The position numbers and the translations under genes were made by a program. Of a stretch of 54,148 bases of DNA, positions 43,607 through 51,938 are shown in pieces. Origin of the DNA: Blautia sp. An249 (GTDB lineage: Bacteria > Bacillota > Clostridia > Lachnospirales > Lachnospiraceae). Every line of letters begins with the position of its first letter. Position 1 is the stretch's first letter. The DNA lies in NCBI RefSeq assembly GCF_002159835.1, contig NZ_NFJL01000023.1, forward strand, positions 1 to 54,148. The letters are read 5' to 3'. The notes below the pieces were generated by a model. It was not told the origin of the DNA, did no database searches, and worked only from the letters and a program-made list of their open reading frames with translations.

Positions 43607-44410
43607 TTATTCTCTGTCCAGCCGTTTCCCCTGAACTACAAACCGGGTGGCGTCATTCCCTGTACAGGTGGATAAGGTCACGATGTGATCCCTCATATCC
43701 AGTTCAACATCCTCTGTCTTGATTTCGGAATTCTTCTTCATATCTTTTACATACTCGTCGAATTCCTTTCCCGGCCCCTTAAACAGCGTGTAGGTATTGC
43801 TGTTTACTGCCGTGGTATAGGCAGAAAAAATTTCATACCGGTAATTTTTTTCCGGTGTCAGAATCCAGAAATAATGGCTTTTGGCATAGGCGTCTTCCTG
43901 CACATATTTCTTCAGCTGGCCGAACATGGTTCCGTTTTTCATATTGTGTCCGTAGACAATGGTATTGCAGTCGTTCCAATCCGGACTGTTTTCATAATCG
44001 ATAAAAATGGTCCCTGCAAAATTATAGGTTTTTTCGTAGGTCCGATGCAGATAATAGCTGTTGTCATCCCCTTTTACCACAGGGTAGCTAAGACCAAGAG
44101 CCTCCACATAAATCCAGCCGATGACGTCTTCATTCACTTTCTTCAAAGCCTGAAAATCCACAGAAATGGGGGGCTGAACTTCTCCGTCGGCGCCGTCTCC
44201 CTCCTGTTCTTCATCCGGGTCTCTCTCCTTCACAGCCATTTCTTCAATCGCCTTATACTCATCCACACCTTTTTTATATTCCAGATAAATTCGCAGCAGA
44301 TTTCCTCCTGCAAACAGAAATACACCGACTGCTATCACCAGAACAGCCAGTAAGAGATAATCTCCTGCGGTTTTCTTTTTCTTCGGTTTCTTTTGTTTTA
44401 TCTTTCCCAT
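43607..44410 (-). CDS. srtB: Class B sortase
   Basis: The protein is 267 aa. A basic N-terminus and single membrane anchor (about 17-37) are followed by an acidic linker (60-78) and the sortase fold. The catalytic residues are His155 in YGHNM, Cys249 in TLSTCTG and Arg256 in TRFVVQGK. It is a membrane-bound transpeptidase that joins sorting-signal proteins to the wall. No substrate with a sorting signal is encoded in this window, so the target is unknown. The ATG at 44410 is preferred, being 6 nt from AAGGAG; another ATG two codons upstream abuts the SD. Confidence 0.93.
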   Translation of the reverse strand: MGKIKQKKPKKKKTAGDYLLLAVLVIAVGVFLFAGGNLLRIYLEYKKGVDEYKAIEEMAVKERDPDEEQEGDGADGEVQPPISVDFQALKKVNEDVIGWIYVEALGLSYPVVKGDDNSYYLHRTYEKTYNFAGTIFIDYENSPDWNDCNTIVYGHNMKNGTMFGQLKKYVQEDAYAKSHYFWILTPEKNYRYEIFSAYTTAVNSNTYTLFKGPGKEFDEYVKDMKKNSEIKTEDVELDMRDHIVTLSTCTGNDATRFVVQGKRLDRE

Positions 44411-44489
44411 GTTCATCTCCTTCCTTACTAATAAACTTATTATAAATCATTCTCCGGGCATCCGCAACTCCGACGGGATTTTTGCGCGC

Positions 44490-44602
44490 CAGATGCAGAC
44501 TGCCGCAGGCAGTCATAATTCCACATGCATCTGGTCGCAGTTTCCTAATTGAACATGAAAACCGGATGGCTTCGCGTCTGTGCGCTTCACCATCCGGCTT
44601 CT
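44490..44602. terminator. Hairpins downstream of tRNA-fMet
   Basis: Minus-strand CCGGATGG (44590-44597) pairs with CCATCCGG (44562-44569) and is followed by TTTTCAT, a plausible tRNA terminator. A second palindrome (CCAGATGCA and its complement, 44490-44536) lies beyond it. No gene is seen between the sortase start and the tRNA. Confidence 0.6.
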
Positions 44603-44608
44603 CTGAAA

Positions 44609-44682
44609 TAGCGGGAACAGGATTTGAACCTGTGACCTTCGGGTTATGAGCCCGACGAGCTTCCAGACTGCTCCACCCCGCG
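44609..44682 (-). tRNA. tRNA-fMet(CAT), initiator
   Basis: This 74-nt cloverleaf has anticodon CAT at 44646-44648 and T-arm AGGTTCAAATCCT. The acceptor ends 5' C1 and 3' T72, an unpaired 1:72 typical of bacterial initiator tRNA. CCA is not encoded. Confidence 0.93.
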
Positions 44683-44788
44683 TTGATATATTCATCATAT
44701 AACAAATAGGATAATCTGTCAAGGGAAGGTTCCTTTCCGGGCTCTGCCTTGTTTGTTTTCCCAAGTTTATATTTCTTTTTATAAAATT

Positions 44789-44811
44789 GTATGGTATAAT
44801 TTTTACCATAC
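44789..44811 (+). promoter_or_regulatory. Promoter of pfp-fba with a dyad over the -10
   Basis: An extended -10 TGGTATAAT (TATAAT at 44795-44800) has a poor -35. It is embedded in the inverted repeat GTATGGTA-N7-TACCATAC, a candidate operator for a repressor of glycolytic genes. Confidence 0.55.
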
Positions 44812-44848
44812 GGACAAAATAAAAAACAAGAAACGCAGGAGGCACAAA

Positions 44849-46075
44849 ATGGGGAAAAAGAATTTAATTGTAGGCCAGTCCGGCGGCCCCACCGCTGTTA
44901 TTAACAGCAGTCTTTACGGTGTGGTATCAGAAGGTCTGGCACATCCGGAAGAAATTGAGCATGTCTATGGCATGGTCAATGGTATCGAAGGATTTTTAAA
45001 CGGAACAACTCTCGACTTTGCAGAAGCACTTCCCGGTGATAAGCTGGAATATTTAAAGACTACACCAGGAGCCTATCTCGGTTCCTGCCGCTATAAACTG
45101 CCGGAAAGTCTGGATGATCCGGTATATCCGAAACTGTTTGAAAAATTCCAGGAAATGAATATCGGCTATTTCTTCTACATCGGAGGAAATGATTCCATGG
45201 ATACCGTAAGCAAACTTTCCCGTTATGCTGAGAAAGTAGGCAGTGATATTCGTGTATTGGGTGAGCCGAAAACCATTGACAACGATCTGGTTCTTACCGA
45301 TCACACTCCGGGATTCGGAAGCGCAGCCAAATATGTGGCTACAACTGTCCGGGAGATTATTATTGACGCCAACGTCTATGAGAAAAAATCTGTAACAATT
45401 GTGGAAATCATGGGACGTCATGCCGGATGGCTGACGGCATCCAGCGTATTAGCCCGCAAATACACCGGAGATAACCCTCTGTTAATCTATCTCCCGGAAA
45501 CTGCCTTTGATCAGGACGCATTCCTGGCTAAAGTGGAGCAGGCTTTCGAGAAAAACTGCAACGTTGTTGTTTGCGTTTCCGAAGGTATTCACGATGCAGA
45601 AGGCAAGTTTATCTGCGAGTACGACAATTCTGTGGGAACGGACAGCTTCGGACACAAAATGCTGGCCGGATGCGGCAAATATCTGGAGAACCTGGTTCGC
45701 AGCAAATTAGGCGTTAAGGCACGTTCCATCGAATTAAACGTCTGCCAGCGCTGCTCTTCCACAATGATTTCTGCTGCTGACCAGCAGGAAGCTGTTATGG
45801 CCGGTAAATTCGGCGTTCAGTCTGCATTAAAGGGCGTTACCGGAAAGATGATCTCCTTCGTGAGAGAAAGTGACGATCCTTATAAACTCACCTGCGGACT
45901 GGAAGATGTAAACGATATCTGCAACAAAGAGAAAGCAGTTCCCGCTTCCTGGATTACCGAAGACGGTTCAGACATCGGTGAGGAATTCATCACCTATGCA
46001 CGGCCTCTGGTACAGGGAAATGTCGATGTACCTTTAGGAGAAGACGGACTTCCTTTATTCGTTTACCGTAAATAA
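44849..46075 (+). CDS. pfp: 6-phosphofructokinase, PPi-dependent type
   Basis: This 408-aa protein of the PfkA family phosphorylates fructose-6-phosphate. The motif GGNDSMDT at 112-119 has Asp115 where ATP enzymes carry Gly, and PKTIDND has Lys141 where ATP enzymes have Gly. Both changes are classic markers of diphosphate-dependent enzymes (EC 2.7.1.90). The substrate motif MGRHAGWLTAS is present. With PPi as donor the step is reversible and saves ATP. The ATG at 44849 follows AGGAGG. It is 60 nt upstream of fba. General annotators may label it plain 6-phosphofructokinase. Confidence 0.9.
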   Translation: MGKKNLIVGQSGGPTAVINSSLYGVVSEGLAHPEEIEHVYGMVNGIEGFLNGTTLDFAEALPGDKLEYLKTTPGAYLGSCRYKLPESLDDPVYPKLFEKFQEMNIGYFFYIGGNDSMDTVSKLSRYAEKVGSDIRVLGEPKTIDNDLVLTDHTPGFGSAAKYVATTVREIIIDANVYEKKSVTIVEIMGRHAGWLTASSVLARKYTGDNPLLIYLPETAFDQDAFLAKVEQAFEKNCNVVVCVSEGIHDAEGKFICEYDNSVGTDSFGHKMLAGCGKYLENLVRSKLGVKARSIELNVCQRCSSTMISAADQQEAVMAGKFGVQSALKGVTGKMISFVRESDDPYKLTCGLEDVNDICNKEKAVPASWITEDGSDIGEEFITYARPLVQGNVDVPLGEDGLPLFVYRK

Positions 46076-46135
46076 TTTCTGATAAGTGGATACTACTTAT
46101 AATAAATCAATTAATAGGAAAGGATGGGATAACTT

Positions 46136-47086
46136 ATGCCATTAGTAACAACCACCAATATGTTTAAAAAAGCCTATGAAGGCGGATATGCTATCGGAGC
46201 TTTCAATGTAAACAACATGGAAATCGTACAGGGTATCACCGAAGCAGCCGGAGAATTAAACTCTCCTATCATTCTGCAGGTATCTGCAGGAGCCAGAAAA
46301 TATGCAAACCACACCTATTTAACAAAATTAGTGGAAGCTGCATTAGTGGAAAACCCCAACATTCCGATCGCTCTTCATCTGGATCACGGCGCAGATTTTG
46401 AAATTTGCAAATCCTGTATCGACGGAGGATTTACTTCTGTTATGATCGATGCTTCCCATCATGCATTTGATGAAAACATCGAAATTACAAGAAAAGTTGT
46501 AGATTACGCTCATGAAAGAGGCGTTGTAGTAGAAGCCGAATTAGGACAGCTTGCCGGTGTGGAAGACGACGTTAAAGTAGCTGCAGAAGACGCCAGCTAT
46601 ACACATCCGGACGAAGTAGAAGAATTCGTAGATCGTACAGGCGTTGATTCCCTGGCAATCGCTATCGGAACCAGCCATGGCGCTTTCAAATTCAAACCAG
46701 GCCAGAAACCAATGCTTCGTTTCGACATTCTGGATGAAGTATCCAAACGTCTTCCGAACTTCCCAATCGTTCTGCACGGAGCATCTTCCGTATCTCAGGA
46801 ATATGTGAAGATCATCCAGGCAAACGGCGGAAACCTGGCAGATGCTATCGGTATTCCGGAAGATATGCTGCGTCAGGCCGCACGTTCTGCAGTCTGCAAG
46901 ATCAACATCGACTCCGACCTGCGTCTGGCTCTGACTGCCGGTGTTCGTGAAGTTATGTGGAATCATCCGGAAAAATTCGACCCAAGAGAATATCTGAAAG
47001 TGGGCCGTCAGTATGTAAAAGACGTTGTAGCTCATAAGATTACAACCGTTCTGGGCAGTGAAGGAAAAGCTCCTGAATGCTTATAA
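46136..47086 (+). CDS. fba: Class II fructose-1,6-bisphosphate aldolase
   Basis: This 316-aa zinc-dependent TIM barrel cleaves fructose-1,6-bisphosphate to DHAP and G3P. The catalytic/zinc cluster HLDHGAD is at 81-87 (Asp83, His84). Further zinc and phosphate residues are in GTSHGAFKF and HGASSVSQE. It follows pfp on the same strand, giving two consecutive glycolytic steps in one operon. Its codon use is A/T-ending and even, as in highly expressed genes. Confidence 0.96.
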   Translation: MPLVTTTNMFKKAYEGGYAIGAFNVNNMEIVQGITEAAGELNSPIILQVSAGARKYANHTYLTKLVEAALVENPNIPIALHLDHGADFEICKSCIDGGFTSVMIDASHHAFDENIEITRKVVDYAHERGVVVEAELGQLAGVEDDVKVAAEDASYTHPDEVEEFVDRTGVDSLAIAIGTSHGAFKFKPGQKPMLRFDILDEVSKRLPNFPIVLHGASSVSQEYVKIIQANGGNLADAIGIPEDMLRQAARSAVCKINIDSDLRLALTAGVREVMWNHPEKFDPREYLKVGRQYVKDVVAHKITTVLGSEGKAPECL

Positions 47087-47100
47087 TTTCTTAAATGGCA

Positions 47101-47149
47101 AAGCCGGAAAATGGGGACAGGCTGTTCTCCGTTTCCCGGCTTTTTCTTT
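47101..47149. terminator. Terminator of pfp-fba, shared with the convergent S8 peptidase gene
   Basis: The stem AAGCCGG/CCGGCTT extends through GAAA/TTTC and has a TTTTTCTTTTT tail on the plus strand. The S8 stop codon lies at its right edge. Confidence 0.85.
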
Positions 47150-48850
47150 TTAGCTTAAGATTTCAAATGTGTGATACAAATCTAAAATTCCATATCCCCA
47201 TTCCGGATTGGGATATGTGAGAGTCTCTTTCCTCCTCGCACCCCGGATTAAAAATCCCTTTGCCCCCGTTCCGTTAAAATAGGGAGCATTTTTTCTTACA
47301 ATCGCCCACTCAAACAAAAGGGCCGTAGCTCCCGCTCCGTATGCGGCCGCCAGACTGGTTCCCGAAGTCGCGGCAAACTGCCCGTTTAAAAGAGGAATCC
47401 GAATCTCCACCCCCGGCGCGGCCAGATCCGGTTTAACAATTCCCCCAGGAGTGTAGCCTCTGCTGGCCTGCAGGTATAAACTTTCATCCCGGTAATTGTA
47501 AGCCGTCCATGTGATTACATCTGAAGCGTCTCCCGGATTGGTAATAGTGTAATACGGCGTAGATTCTAAAAAGTAGGTTTCACCGGAAACCAGCGGCTGC
47601 ACCGGCAGCCACATATGGAAGACTCCCCGCCGGTCATTACGGGTTTCAACCGTAAATTTCCAGATTCCCGAAGCCGGATTTAAAAACCGGAAGAAAACCA
47701 GAGTATTTCCCGACTGCCTTTCCATGGACACGTAACTTACCTCAATTTTCGTCTCCACAAAAATATAGGACAGAACCTGCATCCCTGTCCCCCCGGCCGT
47801 ACTTATTTCCAATTCCTCTCCCGTAGGGGAGCGCAGAGAAAGAGAAAAAAATGCGGGAGCAATTCCCCAGAATTCCATACAGAATCCTGTTTCATCCTCT
47901 CCCACACGCAGTTCCACTTCTTCTTTCTTCTGTTCTTCAATTTCTCCCATGTGATGGTGCCTGGCATTTCCCTCATTGCCCCCTGCCACATTGACTGTAT
48001 TATGGGGAAATCTGGTAGCGCTGTCCAGATACTGACTCAGCGGCCCGTCCCCCATATGCACCCCCTGGCTGCTTCCCAGACCGATGCAGATTGACAAAGG
48101 CATATTCAGCCTCTGAGCTGCCTGCATGGCATAATACACCCCGGACATAATATCATTCTCCTGGTATACCTGTGCGTCTTCCGGAAGCAGATAGAAATCT
48201 CTCAGATATTTCTTAGCCCTCTTTAATTTGACAATTATTAAAACCGCCTCAGGGGCGGCTCCCGAAAAATTCTCCGGCAGATTGGGAGATCCTGCTGCCG
48301 TTGCCGCCAGATACGTGCCATGTCCATTGGTATCTGTAGACGGAACAATCTCCAGAGGACTGGACTGAGACAGGGCCAGGTCAATCTCCTCGTTGGTATA
48401 TTCTCTCCCGAAGGGAACCGCCTGGTCTTCGTCTCCTTCCAGACTCTGATCCCAGAGACGCATAATCTTTGTCCGGTTCCCGTTCAGAAAAACAGGATTT
48501 GTATAGTCAATTCCCGAGTCAATGACTGCAATGGCCGTTCCCCTCCCCTTTAAGTTCAGGTAGGGATGGTTCTGAAGCCGGGTAATTCCCGAAGCGCCGA
48601 GACTCTCCAAATCCATGTACGTATAACATTTCGGCACGGCATTATAAGTATAACTGTTAATCTCCAGGTTTCCCACAAGGCTCAGGGGCAGATGCGCAAT
48701 TGCAAAATTATCGTTTAATATCTGAAACTCCAGTTCTGACAGTTCTTCTACCGGACCATAGACATTCTGATTGTATTTAATAATAAAGTCTGCATATTCC
48801 TCACTTTGCGCCGGATTCCTCCCGCCATTTTCCTGCATATAGATTCCCAT
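47150..48850 (-). CDS. S8 family (subtilisin-like, Csp-type) serine peptidase
   Basis: This 566-aa peptidase has an intact triad: Asp111 in IAVIDSGID, His177 in TNGHGTYLAA and Ser499 in SGTSLAAAYGA. An N-terminal pro-region of about 90 residues and a large beta-rich insert between His and Ser (about 310-450) resemble the Csp germination proteases and related gut Clostridia S8 peptidases. No signal peptide is visible, so it is cytosolic, spore-associated or exported by another route. No spore gene is adjacent. AGGGGG precedes the ATG. It lies 68 nt after lgt. Confidence 0.88.
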   Translation of the reverse strand: MGIYMQENGGRNPAQSEEYADFIIKYNQNVYGPVEELSELEFQILNDNFAIAHLPLSLVGNLEINSYTYNAVPKCYTYMDLESLGASGITRLQNHPYLNLKGRGTAIAVIDSGIDYTNPVFLNGNRTKIMRLWDQSLEGDEDQAVPFGREYTNEEIDLALSQSSPLEIVPSTDTNGHGTYLAATAAGSPNLPENFSGAAPEAVLIIVKLKRAKKYLRDFYLLPEDAQVYQENDIMSGVYYAMQAAQRLNMPLSICIGLGSSQGVHMGDGPLSQYLDSATRFPHNTVNVAGGNEGNARHHHMGEIEEQKKEEVELRVGEDETGFCMEFWGIAPAFFSLSLRSPTGEELEISTAGGTGMQVLSYIFVETKIEVSYVSMERQSGNTLVFFRFLNPASGIWKFTVETRNDRRGVFHMWLPVQPLVSGETYFLESTPYYTITNPGDASDVITWTAYNYRDESLYLQASRGYTPGGIVKPDLAAPGVEIRIPLLNGQFAATSGTSLAAAYGAGATALLFEWAIVRKNAPYFNGTGAKGFLIRGARRKETLTYPNPEWGYGILDLYHTFEILS

Positions 48851-48918
48851 TCTTTTCCCCCTCTAATCTATGATATTCAGAAATGGCGGCGATATAACTT
48901 ATGAGCTTTTCTTTGTAT

Positions 48919-49674
48919 TTATCTGGTTTTACGCCGGGCACATATCCAGACCAGGAGGCAGCCTCCCAGAAAGGTAAAAATGGATATAAACTGAGAAGTG
49001 GAAAGGGCACCCACACTTCCCCGGATTAAATCTCCCCGGAAAAATTCCAGGATAAACCGGCCCAGGCTATAGAAAATCAAATAGCAGGCCGCTACCTGTC
49101 CGTCTGCCTTTTTCTTTCCGGAAACCCAGAGCAGAATTCCGAAGTGAAGAAAGTCTAAGGCGCTGGATACCAGCTGCGTAGGAAAGAGAGGAACTCCGTT
49201 GGGGGCAAAGCTGGAATTGTGAAACGTAATGCCGAACCCTTCTTCCGTCTCCACTCCATAACAGCATCCCGCCAGAAAACAGCCGATTCTTCCAAACCCC
49301 TGAGCCAGAGCCACAGACGGCATGGCCAGATCGAAATATTCCAGAAACTTCAGCTTCTGGAAACGGCAATAGAGATACCCCACGAAAATTCCGCCCAGAA
49401 TTCCTCCATAGACAACAAAGCCATCGGACAAATTTAAAAGCAGACTGGGGTTTTTCACTATATCAGAAAATTCCGTAATAAAATATAAGACTTTCGCTCC
49501 CAGAAAACCGCCCAGGACACAGGAAAATACCAGTCCCAGAACTTTCTCCTCTTTCATCCCCAGCTTTCTGGCCCGGTATTCCATCACCAGATAGCAGGCC
49601 ACAACACCGATGGCAATCATAAGCCCGTATCCGTAAATCGTCACCGGACCAATATGCAGTAATTCTTCTTTCAT
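48919..49674 (-). CDS. lgt: Prolipoprotein diacylglyceryl transferase
   Basis: The protein is 251 aa with about seven membrane helices. It transfers diacylglyceryl from phosphatidylglycerol to the lipobox cysteine of prelipoproteins. The Lgt signature appears in the clostridial variant GFGRIGCFLAGCCYG, with an upstream YGYGLMIAIG and Y..RK segment and the C-terminal RFILEFFRGD. The start at 49674 has AGGAGG and overlaps the stop of the upstream arginase-like gene by 4 nt (ATGA). Confidence 0.93.
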   Translation of the reverse strand: MKEELLHIGPVTIYGYGLMIAIGVVACYLVMEYRARKLGMKEEKVLGLVFSCVLGGFLGAKVLYFITEFSDIVKNPSLLLNLSDGFVVYGGILGGIFVGYLYCRFQKLKFLEYFDLAMPSVALAQGFGRIGCFLAGCCYGVETEEGFGITFHNSSFAPNGVPLFPTQLVSSALDFLHFGILLWVSGKKKADGQVAACYLIFYSLGRFILEFFRGDLIRGSVGALSTSQFISIFTFLGGCLLVWICARRKTR

Positions 49675-50396
49675 GATATTCCTCCTTCTTCCAGCCACAA
49701 CTGACAAAGTCTTCTGTTACAGCGATCGTTAATCTTTCTTTCCTCAGGAGAGATTCCCTCCTGAGCTCTCCACTGAGGTTCTCCGCACACATCCATTCCC
49801 AATACCGTATTCTCTCTCATCGCTGTACGAAGCAGAGAAATTCCCTCTTCCAGAGGCCAGTCTCCCTGATCCCAGTTTGTTACAGCATCTTTCGCAGTAA
49901 ATACATCTTTATCCACAGAGATATAAATCTTCTTTCCTTTGGGAACTTCTGTACGCAGCCGCTGCCTATATGGTTCCTCTACAGCTTCGAGAGCTTCTTT
50001 GGGAGGTCCCAGCAGAACCACTTCCTCCAGACAGGGATGGTCATGAAACGCCTGTTTCACCCAGTCCCCGCAGGAAGTCAGTCCTTCAAAGGCGCAGGAC
50101 TGCATATCCGTATGATGATCCAGTACCAACAGGCAAAACGGCTCCTGAATCTTTTCCAGCCAGAGACGGGTAACGTAATGATAGTTTCCTGAATCAATAA
50201 AATGAATCCCCCTGACGGGCAGATTCTGTATCCTCTTTCGGATTTCCTCCTCCCCTTCGGGACTGACATAACAGTTTGTTCCTTCTATATCCGTACAGTC
50301 TAGTACGCAGAACCTGTCTGCCCATGTATCCTCTTTCCAGAAATTTTCTTCTTCATATATATGACTGAAATTCATCAGAATCCATTTATTATCCAT
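49671..50396 (-). CDS. Arginase-fold (ureohydrolase superfamily) protein
   Basis: This 241-aa protein is shorter than canonical arginase/agmatinase (about 300 aa). Manganese-site-like motifs are LDHHTDMQ (about 92-99) and SVDKDVF (about 158-164), with DVCGE near the C-terminus. It probably has a binuclear metal site and hydrolyses a guanidino or related C-N bond, but the substrate is unknown. It is translationally coupled to lgt (4-nt overlap), which is likely organisational rather than functional. Confidence 0.75.
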   Translation of the reverse strand: MDNKWILMNFSHIYEEENFWKEDTWADRFCVLDCTDIEGTNCYVSPEGEEEIRKRIQNLPVRGIHFIDSGNYHYVTRLWLEKIQEPFCLLVLDHHTDMQSCAFEGLTSCGDWVKQAFHDHPCLEEVVLLGPPKEALEAVEEPYRQRLRTEVPKGKKIYISVDKDVFTAKDAVTNWDQGDWPLEEGISLLRTAMRENTVLGMDVCGEPQWRAQEGISPEERKINDRCNRRLCQLWLEEGGIS

Positions 50397-50480
50397 AAGC
50401 TCTCCCTTTTTTCTGCATTACCTACTATTCTACTATGACCTTACTGTTTCTTCAACCCCTTAGGAATGGCGCCGATATAC

Positions 50481-50509
50481 TTGTCATAAAAAAGACCTCC
50501 TGCTATAAT
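50481..50509 (+). promoter_or_regulatory. Promoter of the pseudouridine synthase gene
   Basis: TTGTCA and TATAAT are separated by 17 bp, about 33 nt upstream of the ATG. Confidence 0.75.
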
Positions 50510-50542
50510 CATAAGAAACGATTTGCAAGGAGGCTTCTCTTC

Positions 50543-51274
50543 ATGAAACAAATCCGACTGGACAAATTTTTAGCAGAAAACGGAGCCGGCACCCGAAGCC
50601 AGGTAAAAAAATACATCCGTCAGAAACAGGTACAGGTAAACGGGGAAATCATCACCTCACCCGAATACAAACTTTCCCCTTTTCAGGATCAGGTCCTCCT
50701 TCGGGGAACACCGCTGATTCCTCTGCCGGAATTTGAATATTATCTTTTTCATAAACCAGCCGGATGTGTCTCCGCTGTTTCCGATTCCCGGCATAAAACG
50801 GTCATGGACTATTTCCGGGGATACCGCAGCGATTTATTCCCTGTCGGCCGTCTGGATAAAGATACGGAAGGCCTTCTGCTGATTACCAACGACGGTGCAC
50901 TGGCACACTTTCTGCTTGCCCCCGGGAAACATGTGGATAAAACCTATTACGCCCGCATTTCCGGAAAAGCCACTCAGGAGGATATTCAGCTTCTCAGTCA
51001 GGGGGTAGACATCGGCGAGAAACGTCTTACTTTGCCTGCCCGTCTGGAAATTCTCTCTGTAAGCCAGGAAGAAAATCAGTGGTTCTCTGAAATTAAGTTA
51101 ACCATCCGGGAAGGAAAATTCCATCAGGTGAAACGGATGATGCACGTACTGGGGAAAGAGGTTCTCTATCTGAAGCGTCTCTCCATGGGCTCTCTGCAGT
51201 TGGATCCTTCACTGAAACCCGGGGCTTTCCGCGCCCTGACCGAAGAAGAAATCGCCTCCCTTAAGGAGCTTTAA
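50543..51274 (+). CDS. RsuA/RluB-family rRNA pseudouridine synthase
   Basis: The protein is 243 aa. An N-terminal S4 RNA-binding domain (1 to about 55) is followed by the catalytic domain, with GRLDKDTEGLL at 102-112 holding catalytic Asp105. The length and the KMTEGKFHQVKRM-like REGKFHQVKRMM motif suggest RsuA (16S U516) type, but RluB/E/F-type cannot be excluded. The ATG at 50543 follows AAGGAGG; the frame upstream runs through the promoter. It converges on the trkA-type gene with a 2-nt gap. Confidence 0.92.
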   Translation: MKQIRLDKFLAENGAGTRSQVKKYIRQKQVQVNGEIITSPEYKLSPFQDQVLLRGTPLIPLPEFEYYLFHKPAGCVSAVSDSRHKTVMDYFRGYRSDLFPVGRLDKDTEGLLLITNDGALAHFLLAPGKHVDKTYYARISGKATQEDIQLLSQGVDIGEKRLTLPARLEILSVSQEENQWFSEIKLTIREGKFHQVKRMMHVLGKEVLYLKRLSMGSLQLDPSLKPGAFRALTEEEIASLKEL

Positions 51275-51276
51275 AT

Positions 51277-51927
51277 TTATTTCACCTTTGCCAGATTCCG
51301 CACATCCCGGTAATGTCCCATAATAATCAGAGATTCCGTACCTTTAAAGACGTACTCGGGCTTAGGCAGGGGAATAATCTCTCCCTCTTCCTTTGTTGCC
51401 AGAATACTGATGTGATAACGATTGCGGATTTCTTTTTCCACAATGGATTTTCCTATCCAGGACCCCGGTACCGGAATTTCATAGATAGAGTACTCCGGGG
51501 TCAGCTCAATATAATCAAAAATATTATCTGTTCCATATTTAACCGCAAGTCTCTGAGCCATTTCCTTCTCGGGATAAACCACCCGGTCAGCTCCGTTTCT
51601 CAGCAGAAACTTGGCATGTACGTCCCGGTTGGCCCTTGCCAGTACGAAACCGGCTCCATAATCTTTCAGAAGGGCCGTAGTCTCCAGAGAACTCTGGAAA
51701 TTATCACCAATTGCCACCACGCACAGGTCAAAATTTCCTACGCCCAGAGAAGCTACAAAATGTTCGTTGGTCGCGTCTCCAATCTGTGCCTCTGTAACCA
51801 GATCCATGGCGTCATTGACTCTTTCTTCATTAATATCTACTGCAAGGACCTCATTGCCCTCTTCCATAAGTTTTTTTCCCATATGGCGGCCGAAGCGTCC
51901 CAGCCCCACAATTAAAACTGACTTCAT
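51277..51927 (-). CDS. ktrA: TrkA/KtrA-type potassium uptake regulator
   Basis: This 216-aa cytosolic RCK protein has an N-terminal Rossmann nucleotide-binding domain (GLGRFGRHMGKKL at about 8-20) and a C-terminal RCK_C domain (about 135-216). It gates the membrane subunit encoded just upstream (11-nt gap). In relatives the RCK_C domain binds c-di-AMP, which would link to GdpP of this window; that is inference. Confidence 0.93.
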   Translation of the reverse strand: MKSVLIVGLGRFGRHMGKKLMEEGNEVLAVDINEERVNDAMDLVTEAQIGDATNEHFVASLGVGNFDLCVVAIGDNFQSSLETTALLKDYGAGFVLARANRDVHAKFLLRNGADRVVYPEKEMAQRLAVKYGTDNIFDYIELTPEYSIYEIPVPGSWIGKSIVEKEIRNRYHISILATKEEGEIIPLPKPEYVFKGTESLIIMGHYRDVRNLAKVK

Positions 51928-51938
51928 TCTTTCTCTCC

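Noticed and set aside
44420..44845. Open frames of 110-143 codons on the minus strand
   Set aside because: They read through tRNA-fMet and the pfp promoter and have no protein features.
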